Below, piece after piece: positions 47,575 through 58,712 of a stretch of DNA of 64,000 nt. This DNA is from Tupaia tana. Lineage: Eukaryota > Chordata > Mammalia > Scandentia > Tupaiidae. The DNA is taken from positions 87,127,386-87,191,385 of the forward strand of contig JAKSZU010000005.1 of NCBI GenBank assembly GCA_026018925.1, written 5' to 3'. The position numbers were made by a program, and so were the translations under genes. The notes beneath the pieces are model-generated. The model did not search any database. It was not told the origin of the DNA and saw only the letters and a program-made list of their open reading frames with translations. How positions within the stretch are numbered: position 1 is the first letter of the stretch; every line of letters starts with the position of its first letter.

Positions 47575-48118
47575 ATATAGAAATACAGTAAATAAATATG
47601 TAAATACCATATATAATACGTGTGCAAGAGGAGGGTCTGAGGAAGGACATTTAGAAGAAAAATAGGGAAGCAAAGTATTGATGTCACAGGGAGGTATGGT
47701 ATTGTCTATTGAGGATATTTTGTGTTTTTTGTCAACTGTGTTGGGGAGAGATGTTCACCTGTTGAAATATACATTTTGTAAGACAAATAATAATGTGATT
47801 GAATGTATAAAAGAAAATGAAATGAAAAATTAATTAATTAATTAAAAGAAATACAGTAAATAGTTGTGAATACCAGATATAGTGTGGGAGGATGGTGGGT
47901 GAAGGAGTAGAGTCTGAGGAAGGACATTAAAGAGAAAAATAGAGAGGCTTAGCATTAATGGAATAAAGAAATGGGGTATTATCTGTTGAAGATAACTTTA
48001 TAGTATTATCAGCTAGACTGGGGAGAAATGTATACAAGTTGTAATATTCACTTTGCAAGCTAAATAACATGATCGAATGTATAAAAGAACTTGAATTAAA
48101 ATTTAAATATACATATAT
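47575..48118 (+). repeat. Two tandem copies of the LINE-1 3' terminal region
   Basis: Unit 1 (47,575-47,840) and unit 2 (47,850-48,118) share 'aaatacagtaaata', 'gtctgaggaaggacatt', 'agaaaaatag', 'ttg(a)ggatat', a 'gactg/gtgttgggga' block and 'gaatgtataaaagaa', in the same order. Both end in an A/T-rich tail. This is the same kind of doubling as in the HAL1-like element. Confidence 0.75.
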
Positions 48119-48401
48119 AAATAAATTTATTAACAAATTGGAAAACTATCTAAAGTTATGATATTTAGCACTATTAAGGATTAACTTGAATTCAATGTTA
48201 AGTCCAATGTGTCTGGAGAGCAATGTATTCAAATATTTTTGACAGAAAACAAAAAATTTCTATCAATCAATACATGGATCATATCATTTTTTTCCATGTA
48301 AATTGGAAATATTGTTGATTTTGACTTGAACAAAATTTGATATTCCTTCAGGCAAAAAAGAACAATATTTATGAAAGAATGCATTTTATCACATCTTTAA
48401 G

Positions 48402-48434
48402 CATAAATAAATAAATGAATAAATAAATAAATAA
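48402..48434. repeat. (AAAT)n simple repeat
   Basis: 'ataaataaataaatgaat' followed by four more AAAT units. Confidence 0.9.
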
Positions 48435-48555
48435 GGTATAAATTTTAGCCAGGAGAGAATGGTTAATATACTGAGAATATAAATTTATCCACTTACAATC
48501 TCATGAGTATAAATTAATATAACTTTCTATTTGCCTATCGTTGGTGTGGATATTT

Positions 48556-48579
48556 CTGTGTGTGTGTGTGTGTGTGTGT
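48556..48579. repeat. (TG)12 microsatellite
   Basis: Uninterrupted TG run. Confidence 0.95.
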
Positions 48580-48984
48580 ATGCATATGTTTATGTATGCG
48601 CTTCATTATGTGCACACTTGAATTTGCCATTTCTATGAGATTGATGCAATTCATTGGTGGCATGTAAGGAATTAAAAAATAACTTGAGAACTAAATATAA
48701 ATTCTAGATTTTGAAAGTAGTAGTGTGTACTACATGGTCTATTTAGCTTAATTAGAAATATAAAAATTGGAGACATGAGAGTGTTCAAAGACTATAAGGT
48801 ACCTATGGAGTATTCTCCCAAACTTTAGTAGAAACCCTAAAAATTAGTTTTAAAGCTATAAAATAAGTAACAAAATACAAATAAAATGGATAAATATCTT
48901 GGTGATAACAACAGTAAGAAATATGGAATCTGTTTCAATAACTTCTCAGAAGTCCAGTAGTCCAGAATATTTTTGTTTTCATAT

Positions 48985-49060
48985 ATAAACATCTGTACAT
49001 ATGTATTGCAGCATTATTTATTGTGGCATTATTCACAATTGCTAAGACACGTTACATATA
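48985..49060 (+). mobile_element. Short LINE-1 ORF2-end fragment
   Basis: 'tattgcagcattatttattg' followed by 'cattattcacaattgctaag' is the usual end-of-ORF2 text of L1. It passes straight into a TATG-type simple repeat. Confidence 0.5.
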
Positions 49061-49142
49061 TATGCACATATATGTATATGTATGTACAAATGTATATGTG
49101 TATATGTACATATGTATATATGTGTGTGTATGTGTGTATGCT
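49053..49142. repeat. TATG/TACA-rich simple repeat
   Basis: Repeated 'tatatgcacatatatgta' and 'tgtgtatgtgtgtatg' segments following an L1 scrap. Confidence 0.85.
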
Positions 49143-50449
49143 CAGATAAATCATTATTTATTTTCCAGAATATATTTGAGCAATTATATTTCTACCCTTT
49201 AGATATGAGCCAGCTTTTCTGCTAGAAAATATGTCAGACAGTAAAACAAAAACTACTTGAGTTCTTGAACAAATAGACTATGTAATTTATAACTTCATAT
49301 GCATACATACATGCACACACGCACATGCGTGCATTCATGTGCCAGTTACTGACCCATTAAAGAGTAACTCTGCTATAGTTTTGGACAAAGAATAAGGAGT
49401 CTAAAGACAAAGTCAGGCAGTGAAGGTTCATGTATCCTCTTATGAGACTTCAGCCTCAGGCATTTTATTTTCATGCTCATTAATTCTGATAAGTCACAAA
49501 TAGAAGAGATATTTTTGAAAGGTTATGATATTCAGGGTGTGCTACTATGATTCATATCCACTTATAGTTTATTCCATTGAATGTTTTAAGCTGAGAACAG
49601 GGCAGAGAAGGAAAACCAGATGCAATAGATGAAATATGGGACATACTTTGTGAGCGTTGCCCAGAGACTTAACAACTTCATATATAAAATATAGGAACTC
49701 CTGGGATAACTATGAGGATCAATTATGATAAACTATGCAGAAGTACCTTACAAACTAATGCAAAATAGTTATGAAATTATTAAATATTTTAAATCCCATT
49801 AAACAGTCACTAATACAGAACGCAGACAGCTTCTCTTTGATATATTTGACAAAGGATGTGGAAAGTTGTCATCCTTGTATACACCACTAATTTCCCTTCT
49901 AGCTGCTCCGTTTTCTTTCTTTTCATGCTAGTTACCTCATGGCAGTCCTTCTTGGTTTGTGCAAGAAGTCATTCACATCATTCATAAACTAATCTCCCAC
50001 AGTCAGTGGAAAAAAATTGTTCACTATGTCTGGAGATAGATGGTGCTCAGAAACAAATATATTACAGAAATGTCTTCAGTATTCATATCCTTAAAACCCA
50101 TGGTGAGGATAGTAAAACACTCTCACTCATACAAAAATGATTGCATAGTTTATATAGAGTGGCATTTACTTCTACCTTCCCATATCAGCAGCTTTCCCAA
50201 ATATGCCATTAATCAGGATAGGGAACAGTTAGAATTGGGACAGAAGCTGAATGCATATTTATATCACATTACATAACAGTGCTACAGGAACCAGCGATGG
50301 TAGGCAGGTATGAACCATCATAACTGACTTCTTAAAAATGACAGTGAGGTCTACAGTGTTGTATGTACACATGAATCGATTGTATGCCAAAACCCAGCTG
50401 ATGCCATACTTACATCCTCTAATTGTAAGTTATGAACATTTTAGCCTCA
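49143..50449. other. Unannotated sequence
   Basis: A short mixed CA/TG stretch at 49,298-49,325. Otherwise nothing recognised. Confidence 0.45.
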
Positions 50450-50712
50450 GGGCCAGCCAATGGTGTGGTGTTTAAGATGGATGGATTCCACATGGCCAAC
50501 TGCATGGATTGAGTGCCAGAAGCAGTGACCTGAGAAACATGACAGGCATGTTTTTTCGTACTTTCCAAAATCCCAAAAGGAGAATGGAAGAGAAGGTGTG
50601 GCCACCCCTGCCAGGGTTGCTTTCTCATTCAATTCCACTCTCTTACTCTCTTCCTTTTCTGGTGAATGCATATACTCTATAGCAAGTTGGAAAAAAAAAA
50701 AAAAAAAAAAAG
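50450..50712 (+). mobile_element. Long-type SINE, diverged
   Basis: 'agggccagccaatggtgtgg', 'catggattgagtgccagaag' and 'tatactctatagcaagttgg' with an A20-like tail. Confidence 0.8.
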
Positions 50713-51504
50713 ATCACGTTCCATCATTTTCTCTTTTATGGTCTATCACTTGCATTTTCTGGTAACAATGTTGTCCAGCATTGATGATGATCACCTTAAA
50801 TATGGATTCATTTGCTCTTTTAAAATACTTATAATAAAAATAATTATTTAAAGACTGTCTTTTGGTGCTACAAAATATAATCATTGGTCAAGAAGATACC
50901 ATGAAGAATGTAAACAAATAAATTTTTAAATATATGAATAAAAATGAGCCCAAAGTTTAAGCTGGTATCATAATAAGGGTAGCCTTTCTGTTATGAGTTA
51001 GTTGCCCACCCATTTACATGTACATTTTGGATAATATTACCCTCCTGATCTATTTACAATCATTTCTCATCTTGATCAATGCCCTTGCAGGTTGATCTAT
51101 AGAAGCTCTTACATTTCCATGGACTTTCTTGTCTTCTGATTGGCCCTGTAGTTAGTTTTGATGTGTTTAAGGGTTCTAAATTTTAAAAGAACTTTGAATT
51201 ATTGTTATGCATTTTTGCAATTGTTTTCCTGATATATTGCTTTTCTAAATTTATATTAGACCCTGATTAGATTAAAAGCTTTCTGTGTTAATTTTGAATT
51301 GTGTATACTCTTATAAACCATCTTCAGTTATTTGGGAATAAAGCCAGAAGAAAATCATGTACATATGTTTTACAAATTCTTTTTATCTTAGAGTTGAAGT
51401 CTTAAAGCTGAAAGAAGTAGGTTCAAAGGAATCCCATCTGCTAATCTACCATAAAGTGCAAGATGATTTATGAAGAACTTGCAAGAATTGTGGGCAAACA
51501 TTGC
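50713..51504. other. AT-rich unannotated sequence
   Basis: Nothing recognised. Confidence 0.45.
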
Positions 51505-51795
51505 TAAAAAATCAACTATTGAGATATAATTCATGTACCACAATATTCTATTTTAAAGTGTAAGATTACAGGGTTTTTAGTGTATTTACAGTTATGCAAG
51601 TGTTGCTGCAATCTAATGTTGTCATCACCCAAAAAGAAACGCCAAATTCCTTGGCAGTGAGTTCCTGTCTACTGTCTTCTAGGTTATGCAAACACTAATC
51701 TATTTTCTGTCTGTTGTGTCCCAGGTTATGCAAACATTAATCTATTTTGTGTGTCTATACATGTTTTTAGTTTCTTTATTGTTAATTTTATTTTA

Positions 51796-51992
51796 ATTTG
51801 TTTGTTTGCTATATGACACATGTACTCATCAGAAAGACAGAGAGGAAAGAGGTAATACATTCCCCAGGTTGGAGGCCATGCTGTAATCCCTCCTACTCCA
51901 GTTCCTTCTTCAGATTTTTGGCAGGTACATTCATACACCCAGATTTTCAAGCAGCTAGGTCTAGGACTTTAACTGTGCAGTTGGCTCTGTGG
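51796..51992 (-). mobile_element. SINE nested in the ancient L1, first of two
   Basis: Antisense: 'tttgctatatgacacatgta' and body 'ccttcttcagatttttggca', head 'cagttggctctgtgggatcc'. Diverged. Confidence 0.7.
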
Positions 51993-52003
51993 GATCCACC
52001 CCC

Positions 52004-52236
52004 AAGGTTTGTTGTTGTTGTTGTTGTTTTTGGTTAGAGGTTGTGTGTGCTTCACTGGTGAGAGATAAAAACAGAAAGGAAATGGGAGATGGTCGTGCTA
52101 CAATCCGTTTTTCAGGATTTTGTGTACACTCATACACATGCATGGCATGTTTTCTAGCTCCAAGGTCCAGGACTTGAACTGCACAGTTAGCTATGTAGGA
52201 TTTAGCATCATTAACAATCACGTCACTGGAGGGCCC
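52004..52236 (-). mobile_element. SINE nested in the ancient L1, second of two
   Basis: Antisense with a (GTT)n tail at 52,007-52,028, 'ggttgtgtgtgcttcactgg', and head 'acgtcactggagggccc'. Confidence 0.7.
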
Positions 52237-52812
52237 ATGTCTCCATACATTTCCTTTTGGCATTTCATACAAATTCATTTATCATAAAGTATGTGGTATT
52301 CTGTGTCAGGCTTTTTTAATTAACAAAATGTTTTCAAATGTTAATCTCATCACATGTACTGACATTTTTTTAATTGCTGAATAATTTTCTATTGTATGAA
52401 CATATCACTTTTGCTTATCACTCATTGATGACAGATGAATTGCTTTTACCTTTCAGCAATTTTCAGTTATGCCTCTGTGAACATTCATGGACATGTTTCT
52501 TCTGGATAAACAAACATGCCCTTATACGTTTTGCGTATACAACTAGGAACGGCGTTTCTGAGCTATATAGTAACTTTATGTTTAATGTTTTGAGAAACTG
52601 TCAAAGTGTCAAAAACTAATTTTGAAAATCATTTCTTATCATTCCCTTTGAACATATAAGAGAATGTATAATTAGAATCTGCTGTAGTGAACAGAGAAAT
52701 CAGTAGTTAGAATTTCTTGGGAGAAATTTTTATTCTTCTTAGAAATAAGAAGGGATATGTTTTTGGTCATGTTCCTCTAAGTGAAAATTTCTTTTAGAAA
52801 AACAAAAATACA

Positions 52813-53130
52813 GAGCCAGCAGATGGCATAGTGGTTATATTGCTGAACTCCCACATGGCTAACCATGATTCAAGTCCTAGACTAGGTGGCTTGAAAATCA
52901 CACTGGGCATGTGTGTGTGTGTGTGTGTGCCCATGATCCCGGGAGAAGAATGGAGGGGGGAAGGGACTGATGCATGGCCATTCTCCCCTGGGGGAAGTGA
53001 TTTCTCACTTTTCATCTCACTATCTATGTCTCTCTTTCCACAGCAAGCATAGGAGTAGTAAGGCAAAAACTTCTAAAAAAAAAAAAAAAAAAAAGAAGAA
53101 GAAGAAAGAAAGAAAGAAAAGAAAAGAAAA
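52813..53130 (+). mobile_element. Long-type SINE with a long A/GAAA tail
   Basis: 'agagccagcagatggcatag', 'gattcaagtcctagactagg', a (GT)n expansion in the middle (52,910-52,930), and a tail of A21 followed by (GAA)n/(GAAA)n. Confidence 0.82.
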
Positions 53131-53559
53131 ATGAGAGCAAAAATGAAAATCTGGTTTTATGGCTTATGAGAAACATATGTTCAATTTGTTCAGGGTTAGG
53201 TGCTTTCATGCGGAAGATACTAAGAATGTCCTAATGAGGAGAGAGTACCCAGCAGAAAAAAAACATACTGAGGGCTACATGTAAGCGGGTGACCAGGAAC
53301 ATTCACCTGTGACAGAGATCTGCACTTGAAGGTCTTCAAAAGAGGATTCCTTGGGGAACCTACAAACAAGAAAAAAGCAGTATATGGGCATCTCCCAGAC
53401 AGAGACCTTATAAGCTTTATCAGTTAAGTGATACGTTTTCTGTTGGTTGCCTTTCCTTTTATACTCCTTCTGTCCTCCATATTCCACCCACATCTTGGAT
53501 TTAAAGCCATCTAAAAAATATGGAAGAGCTGAAAGAGAGGAAGTTCTATTGCACAGAGA
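53131..53559. other. Unannotated sequence
   Basis: Nothing recognised. Confidence 0.5.
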
Positions 53560-53722
53560 ACTCCCTTCAATTCCTTAAACAATGTTTCAAGAGACTGCGC
53601 ACAATTTGCGAAAGCATTGAATTAAAGTTTGAATCCATTTGGGTGCCAAATAACAATTTGAAACCCATGCATAGTTTTTCCATGATATTCCTTTTCCATG
53701 AACTTCATGACCTCATGTGTTC
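53560..53722 (-). mobile_element. Mariner-like palindromic MITE
   Basis: The plus strand reads 'attaaagtttgaatccattt', 'gggtgccaaataacaatttg', 'aaacccatgcatagtttttc' and 'ccttttccatgaacttcatg', the reverse complement of the consensus order seen in the sense copies. A 73-codon open frame across it is a chance product. Confidence 0.6.
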
Positions 53723-53979
53723 TCCTTACTTTGAGTGGTAGCTCTAAGACTGCAGGTTTCACTTTACTTCGCCTTTAGTCTTCCCTAAAATAGTCCACAT
53801 TCCTACATTTGAGATGAGGCCAGATATTACTGTTCATTGAATCTAAAACATGTTGATTCTTCTCCAACTGAGTTTCTGCTTACTTATCTGTATGATGAGG
53901 TAAACTTAATGAAACAAAACAAGGTGTGACATCATGACTATCCATTTCATAGCTATTTCTCCAAAATTTACCATAGTGT

Positions 53980-54640
53980 CCAACATTAAATTATTACTTA
54001 ACAAACATTCTAACTGATGCAGGAATGTAGGGGTGCAGGGATGATCAGGCCCAGCACTTGCAGTGAGACATGAGTTCTTGCCCTATGCTCAGGATAAATT
54101 AGAGATGAGGACACAGAAAGTAGGTATAGCATAGTGTGGGGTTTCGGGAAAGGCAGGGAAGGAAAAACAGAACTCCCAAGGAGAAGAGAAAGGTCTTGGT
54201 GGCTGAGGAGGAACTGGGGTGAAGGGATTTTAGCTGAGTCAGTGGGGTGGGGCTTGTTCTAGGTGGGGTTCACACATACATTCCCTTTGTGATGGGGAGG
54301 GGCACATGTAGGAAAGGTCCATTTTTTTCTCCTAAATTTGAAATGGGTAGAAGGTCAAGAGATATTTTTTATCTAGAGGGGTTGGGTCATAAAAACCGTT
54401 ATCTTATCCTCTTCCTGGAATGTGGTGGGGCCTGGAAAAAGCCTTTGATTTAGATCTAAGTCTTGCTACCTAAGTCCATCACTGAGCCACCATTGTAAGA
54501 GGTCTCTCCTGAGCAGTCAGCGGAGCTTCTTTATCTCCATCTTAAAACTTAGCCATTTTGTGATTCCATGTTGGGTCCCTATCTTAACTATATTTTTAAG
54601 GTCCCTCTCTCCTACCTCATAACCATTAATAATTATACAA
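53980..54640 (+). other. G-rich block, possibly an old retroviral LTR
   Basis: The composition differs from its AT-rich surroundings: purine-rich 'gagaagagaaaggtcttggt', 'agtcagtggggtggggcttg', then 'atctccatcttaaaacttag' and 'ccattttgtgattccatgtt'. The layout resembles ERV LTRs, but I cannot name a family and see no clean TG/CA ends. Confidence 0.3.
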
Positions 54641-54869
54641 TGCATTTACTTTAGAAAATATAGGGTCAAGTTTAAGTTGTCTCCTTTAATTGTATGATCT
54701 TTTTTTTTTTTGGACAGCATTAACTGTCATATTAACTGTCAATTGCTTACTTAGACTCTTAATCTGCAAAATGACTACTGGCAAGATGGATACTACTGGC
54801 AAGAATGGACACTTAATATTTTCTTGTCAACGCTGATGAAAGTATTTAGTATTTTAATACAAAGCTATA

Positions 54870-55142
54870 CAGAGTACAGCAGTTAAGTGCTGTGTGTAGA
54901 AAAGCAGATCCCACATGGACAACTTCGGTTTGAGTCCCCATACCCTGGATTGAAAAACACTGGGGTACATGTTCATGTATGCCCCAGAATCTGGCTGGAA
55001 AGAGAAATGGAAGGAAAGGATGATGCTATGAACTTGCCCCATTGGAGAGTGCTTACTTTCTCTCTCCCCTACTCTTTTCTCTCTCTCTCTCTCACAAGGG
55101 CACATGCCCACAAGCAATGACAAAAAAATAAAAAGCAAACAA
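54870..55142 (+). mobile_element. Old diverged SINE
   Basis: 'gtacagcagttaagtgctgt', B box 'cggtttgagtcccc', body 'gaaatggaaggaaaggatga' and a (CT)n run, end 'gcacatgcccacaagcaatg'. Confidence 0.65.
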
Positions 55143-55599
55143 ACCAACCAAAGAAAACCCCTAAGTCATTAAGTGCAACGTTTTAAAAACAAGTGCCTAT
55201 TTGTATTTGATTTGGTGATGAAAGAGAATTGCTTACTAAATTCTTGGTCAGATATCAGCCATTTGTATCATTTAAATGTGTTTAGTTTATCCTAGCTGAT
55301 AAACAGTATTCCTCCCTCAAGTGCATCCACATAATTGTCTAATAGGTATCTATTGATAGTTAATGCCTTTTTTGCGAGTTTCAAATAGATTTTCTTTGAC
55401 CTTAATACATCTAGTAAAAATATCAAATTTTTAAATATTTACATTTATTCTTTCATTTCCTTCAAAAATTTCTGACTCGCTTACTTAAGTACTACTAAAT
55501 GTGTCCGAATAAAAATGAAGACTTGGGAAATACTCATTTGTAATATGTACTTTACCATTTATGGTTTTATTATAGGTGATGTCTTTATAAGCTCATAAT
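55143..55599. other. AT-rich unannotated sequence
   Basis: Nothing recognised. Confidence 0.5.
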
Positions 55600-55862
55600 T
55601 TTTTTTTAAGAGAGGTTTTTGCTATAGGGCGCGTGCACTCGCCAAAAAGACAAAGAGAGACAGAGAGATAGAGAGTGAGAAATTACCCCCCCCAGTGGGG
55701 GTGGCCATGCCGCAATCCCTTCTCCTCCATTCTCCTCTCTGGATTTTGGGCATGCACGCACATGCGCGCGGCCTAACTTTAAGTCACTGGGTCTGAGACG
55801 CGAACTATGGATAGCTACATGGGAGTCCAGCGTCATAGCCATTACGCAAACTGCTGGTCCCC
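55600..55862 (-). mobile_element. Long-type tRNA-derived SINE, young subfamily
   Basis: Antisense: 'gctatagggcgcgtgcactc' and head 'cattacgcaaactgctggtc'. CpG-rich, with a few changes ('tgagacgcgaactatggata') that damage the B box. Confidence 0.88.
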
Positions 55863-55954
55863 ACATTTTTTTTTTTTATTTTGACATTAATGTTACTTCT
55901 GTGCTGAGGAAGTAAATATAATAAATGCTGATTTTATTATTATAAAACACAAGG

Positions 55955-55977
55955 ATATATATATATATATATATATA
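55955..55977. repeat. (AT)n microsatellite
   Basis: Uninterrupted 23-bp AT run. Confidence 0.9.
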
Positions 55978-56139
55978 ATCTTTTTATTATTAGTTAATTC
56001 ATGTAAGATATTTTTAATTTATTAACTTACCATTTTTGTACATAGATCTTTTTTAAAGCACTACTTGTTTAATTTTATTAATTATTATTATTTTTTAAAA
56101 TTTGTCCAGAGAGAGAGAAAGTAAGAAAAACAAGCTGCC

Positions 56140-56698
56140 TTATTCACGATTTCTAAGACATGGAACCAACCCAACTGCATACAAACAGATGAACGGATTG
56201 AAAAATTGTGGCACATATACTCCATGGAATACTATTCAGCCATAAAAAAACCCAGCAAGACCCCAGAATTTGATAGAAAGTGGATGAATATGGAAGATTC
56301 GTTGCTGAGTGACGCAAGTCAGGCTATGAAAGAGAGACTTTCTATGTCTCTACAAGTCAGGCTATGAAAGAGAGACATTGCATGTCTCCACTTAACATGT
56401 ACCACTGTCTGCACTCTATGGTAGAGACTAAAAGACTGGAGAATATATAAGTATTAAAAATTGTAATGGACACTAGAGACAAAGTGGCAAGAGAGTGTGA
56501 GAGGGGAAGAGTGTAGGAAGTGTGGGGGGGAAATGGAGAGGTAAGACACTTGTGGGACATAGATAAGGTTTATTATCTGTTGACGGGGATTTGTATGGTG
56601 GTCTCAATCAGGCTGGACTGAGGTGTATATCATGCTGGGTAAAGTCTCTTCACAATCTAAGTGATATATAGTGATTTAATATATGAATAATAATAATA

Positions 56699-56783
<85 letters not shown>

Positions 56784-56785
56784 AA
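56140..56785 (+). mobile_element. LINE-1 3' end inserted into a short SINE
   Basis: The end of ORF2/3' UTR ('ctccatggaatactattcag', 'tgaatatggaagattcgttg') runs to a tail at about 56,690, followed by (TG)n(TA)n. It splits an antisense short-type SINE. The junctions carry 'caagctgcc' (56,131-56,139) and 'caagttgcc' (56,787-56,795), a probable target-site duplication. A 38-bp local duplication ('aagtcaggctatgaaagaga') occurs near 56,310-56,380. Confidence 0.8.
56700..56780. repeat. (TG)n(TA)n microsatellite at the tail of an L1 insertion
   Basis: About 13 bp of TG then about 65 bp of TA with one 'tg' break. It begins where the L1 A-rich tail should be, so it probably expanded from that tail. 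Confidence 0.93.
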
Positions 56786-56860
56786 GCAAGTTGCCGGTCT
56801 CAAACTTGTATTCTGGTTGACCATATAGGAGCTTAGTGCCTCAACCACCTCAAGCATCCT

Positions 56861-57284
56861 GTACATATACCTTTAGAAACTATTTTCTGTGCATTCGAAA
56901 TTTGACCTTAATATCAGAAAAGATTTTACTTCTAAAAATATATATTTATAAAAGACAATGAATAGCATTTTATAATAAAACATAATTTTATTTGTTTCAT
57001 TTTTTTGAAATTAATAAGGTAAGAATACCTATCAGAAACTTTATTTATAGAAGTAAAATAATAGGCATTCTAAAAATGAGGTAAGATTAATTTACTATTA
57101 ATATTTTTAAATATTTTAGACATAACATATATATCTTACGTGCCTTTTTTTTCAGAGAAAGAAAATCTGGAATTTTAATCTATGCTTTACAAGGGAACGT
57201 CTGTTGAAGCACCTAGGTGTGTGTGTGGGGGGACAAGAAATGATACACGTGCAACCAAGATGAGTGACGAGGCATCCAGATTTC
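56861..57284. other. AT-rich unannotated sequence
   Basis: Nothing recognised before the MaLR LTR. Confidence 0.5.
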
Positions 57285-57671
57285 AGGGTGATTTAAATGT
57301 CGGTCCCCTCCAAAACTCACGTTCAAATTCAATTGCCATTGTAATAGTATTGAGAAATGGGACCTTTATGAATTAATTAGGCCATGAGGGTTCCACCTTC
57401 ATAGATGGAATTAGTGCTCTTTCAAAGGGTGAATTTGCCCCCTTCTCACTCACTCTTGCTCCTCTACTCTTCTGACTTTTGATTAACTTGCATCCTTCTT
57501 CTTTGAAAGGTGAAGCATGCAAAGCTTCATCTTGGAAGAAGACACTGGCCTCCCTGGACACAGCACCTGCTGGTTTCTGGACCTCAGGCTTCCCAGATTA
57601 TAGAGCTGTAAGAAAATATATTTCTTTTTATAAATGACTGTTTGTTATAATCACAAAAGCAGACAAAGACA
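57285..57671 (+). mobile_element. MaLR LTR (MST/THE1-like), solo
   Basis: The sense orientation shows 'cccctccaaaactcacgttc', 'ggccatgagggttccacctt', 'cccagattatagagctgtaa' and an end near 'ataatcacaaaagcagacaa', the order expected for MST-type LTRs. The length of about 390 bp is near full size. No internal coding sequence follows. Confidence 0.8.
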
Positions 57672-57960
57672 AAGAAACATTATATTTCTCGCCTTGAGAG
57701 CATCTGAGAATTCAATAGTAAGCTTATAATACTAGAGAATTATAATGGTATCTGGTACAAAACAAACACACACAAAAACAAATCGTCCATTTTCTTCATT
57801 GGCACTCTTTCTCAGGGGAAAAGAAAGCTAAGAAAATAAATATTATTCAATTTCTTATAAAATGACTTTGTGGGACTCTTACCCCATTTGATATAGCAGA
57901 TTTCAGCATCTGTTGCCAAATTCTAAAGTACTAAAAAGAGGATTAAAAATTCAAGCAATA

Positions 57961-58180
57961 GGGCTATCCAGTAGTAGTGTCATTTTTGACATCGATAACT
58001 GTATGCAGTTCAAATCCAGACACAAGTGACTAAAAGTAATGTCGAGTACATGTGTATAACCTAAATCCCAATGAGATGGAAAAATGAAAGAGAAGGGATT
58101 GCACATCCCTCTGGGGGATGATTTATCTTTCTATCCCTCTGTCATTCTCTGATGAGCACACATGTCCTCTGGCAATTGAA
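57961..58180 (+). mobile_element. Old diverged SINE
   Basis: Degenerate head, B box 'agttcaaatccagac', body 'gaaagagaagggattgcaca' and 3' 'acacatgtcctctggcaatt'. Confidence 0.6.
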
Positions 58181-58430
58181 ATGTAAGTCAATCAATGATC
58201 AATAAGCATATCAAAGAGTTAGAGAGTGTGCAATTTTAAGTAGAATTGTGCTCCTACTATAAAGGAAAATTAATTATTATTGAAAATGACAAAATATGTA
58301 GAAAACATACAAAGGAGTAGAAATTTTTCTAGGAATAGCTTCACATTGCTTTGCTTCAGACAGAAACTGTGTAATGTGGTATTTTGTCACACTCCTATAA
58401 AACCATGCTAATTTTTTCAGTGTTTATATA

Positions 58431-58440
58431 TGTACACACA

Positions 58441-58488
<48 letters not shown>
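58431..58488. repeat. (CA)n microsatellite
   Basis: About 58 bp of CA with interruptions 'ttcaca' and 'aaacac'. Confidence 0.93.
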
Positions 58489-58581
58489 ATATCAATACAT
58501 TTTTTCTCCTCTGAAAAAATCTGAATATACACAAAAAGACCTTTTTATATGAACCTGATTTATAGAAATGTCACTACTATA

Positions 58582-58712
58582 ATCTGCAAGGACTTTAAAA
58601 AGTTTGTGGGAAATGGAATTAAAGTCTGAGTTTATTGCAGTACAAAAATTTTGAAATCCATACATAGCTTCTTCATAATAGACACTTTCCAAGATCTTTT
58701 TAAAGATTCCCT
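58582..58712 (-). mobile_element. Mariner-like palindromic MITE
   Basis: The plus strand runs 'ggactttaaaaagtttgtgg', 'gaaatggaattaaagtctga', 'tttgaaatccatacatagct' and 'ccaagatctttttaaagatt'. Both inverted termini are visible. Confidence 0.6.

Larger units (their letters stand above)
46008..48118 (+). mobile_element. LINE-1, 5'-truncated: ORF2 C-terminal part plus 3' UTR
   Basis: The copy begins abruptly inside ORF2 just after the reverse transcriptase core ('aattccatttgtgacagcaa') and runs through the C-terminal domain, the Cys-rich tail region and the 3' UTR ('aaatgcccacaaacagatga', 'tgaatatggaagatttactg'). Near 46,125, 46,785 and 46,940 there are stops or frameshifts, so it is dead. The terminal 3' UTR is present twice (47,575-47,840 and 47,850-48,118). 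An older SINE (45,704-45,945) precedes it. Confidence 0.88.
51505..52625 (-). mobile_element. Ancient LINE-1 (L1M-type) 3' UTR, interrupted by two SINEs
   Basis: Left part 51,505-51,795 ('ttgagatataattcatgtac', 'ttgctgcaatctaatgttgt') and right part 52,237-52,625 ('gtggtattctgtgtcaggct', 'ttaattgctgaataattttc') form one antisense L1M sequence. The two antisense SINEs between them came later. A local duplication 'ggttatgcaaaca(c/t)taatc' is present near 51,682 and 51,724. Confidence 0.75.
56085..56860 (-). mobile_element. Short-type tRNA-derived SINE, split by the L1 insertion
   Basis: The 3' half is at 56,085-56,139 ('tttgtccagagagagagaaa') and the head is at 56,787-56,860 ('ggtctcaaacttgtattctg', 'gagcttagtgcctcaaccac'). 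The SINE is therefore older than the L1 inside it. Confidence 0.65.

Noticed and set aside
53520-53741. 73-codon frame beginning MEELKERKFYC
   Set aside because: It lies over a mariner-like MITE present at several other loci.
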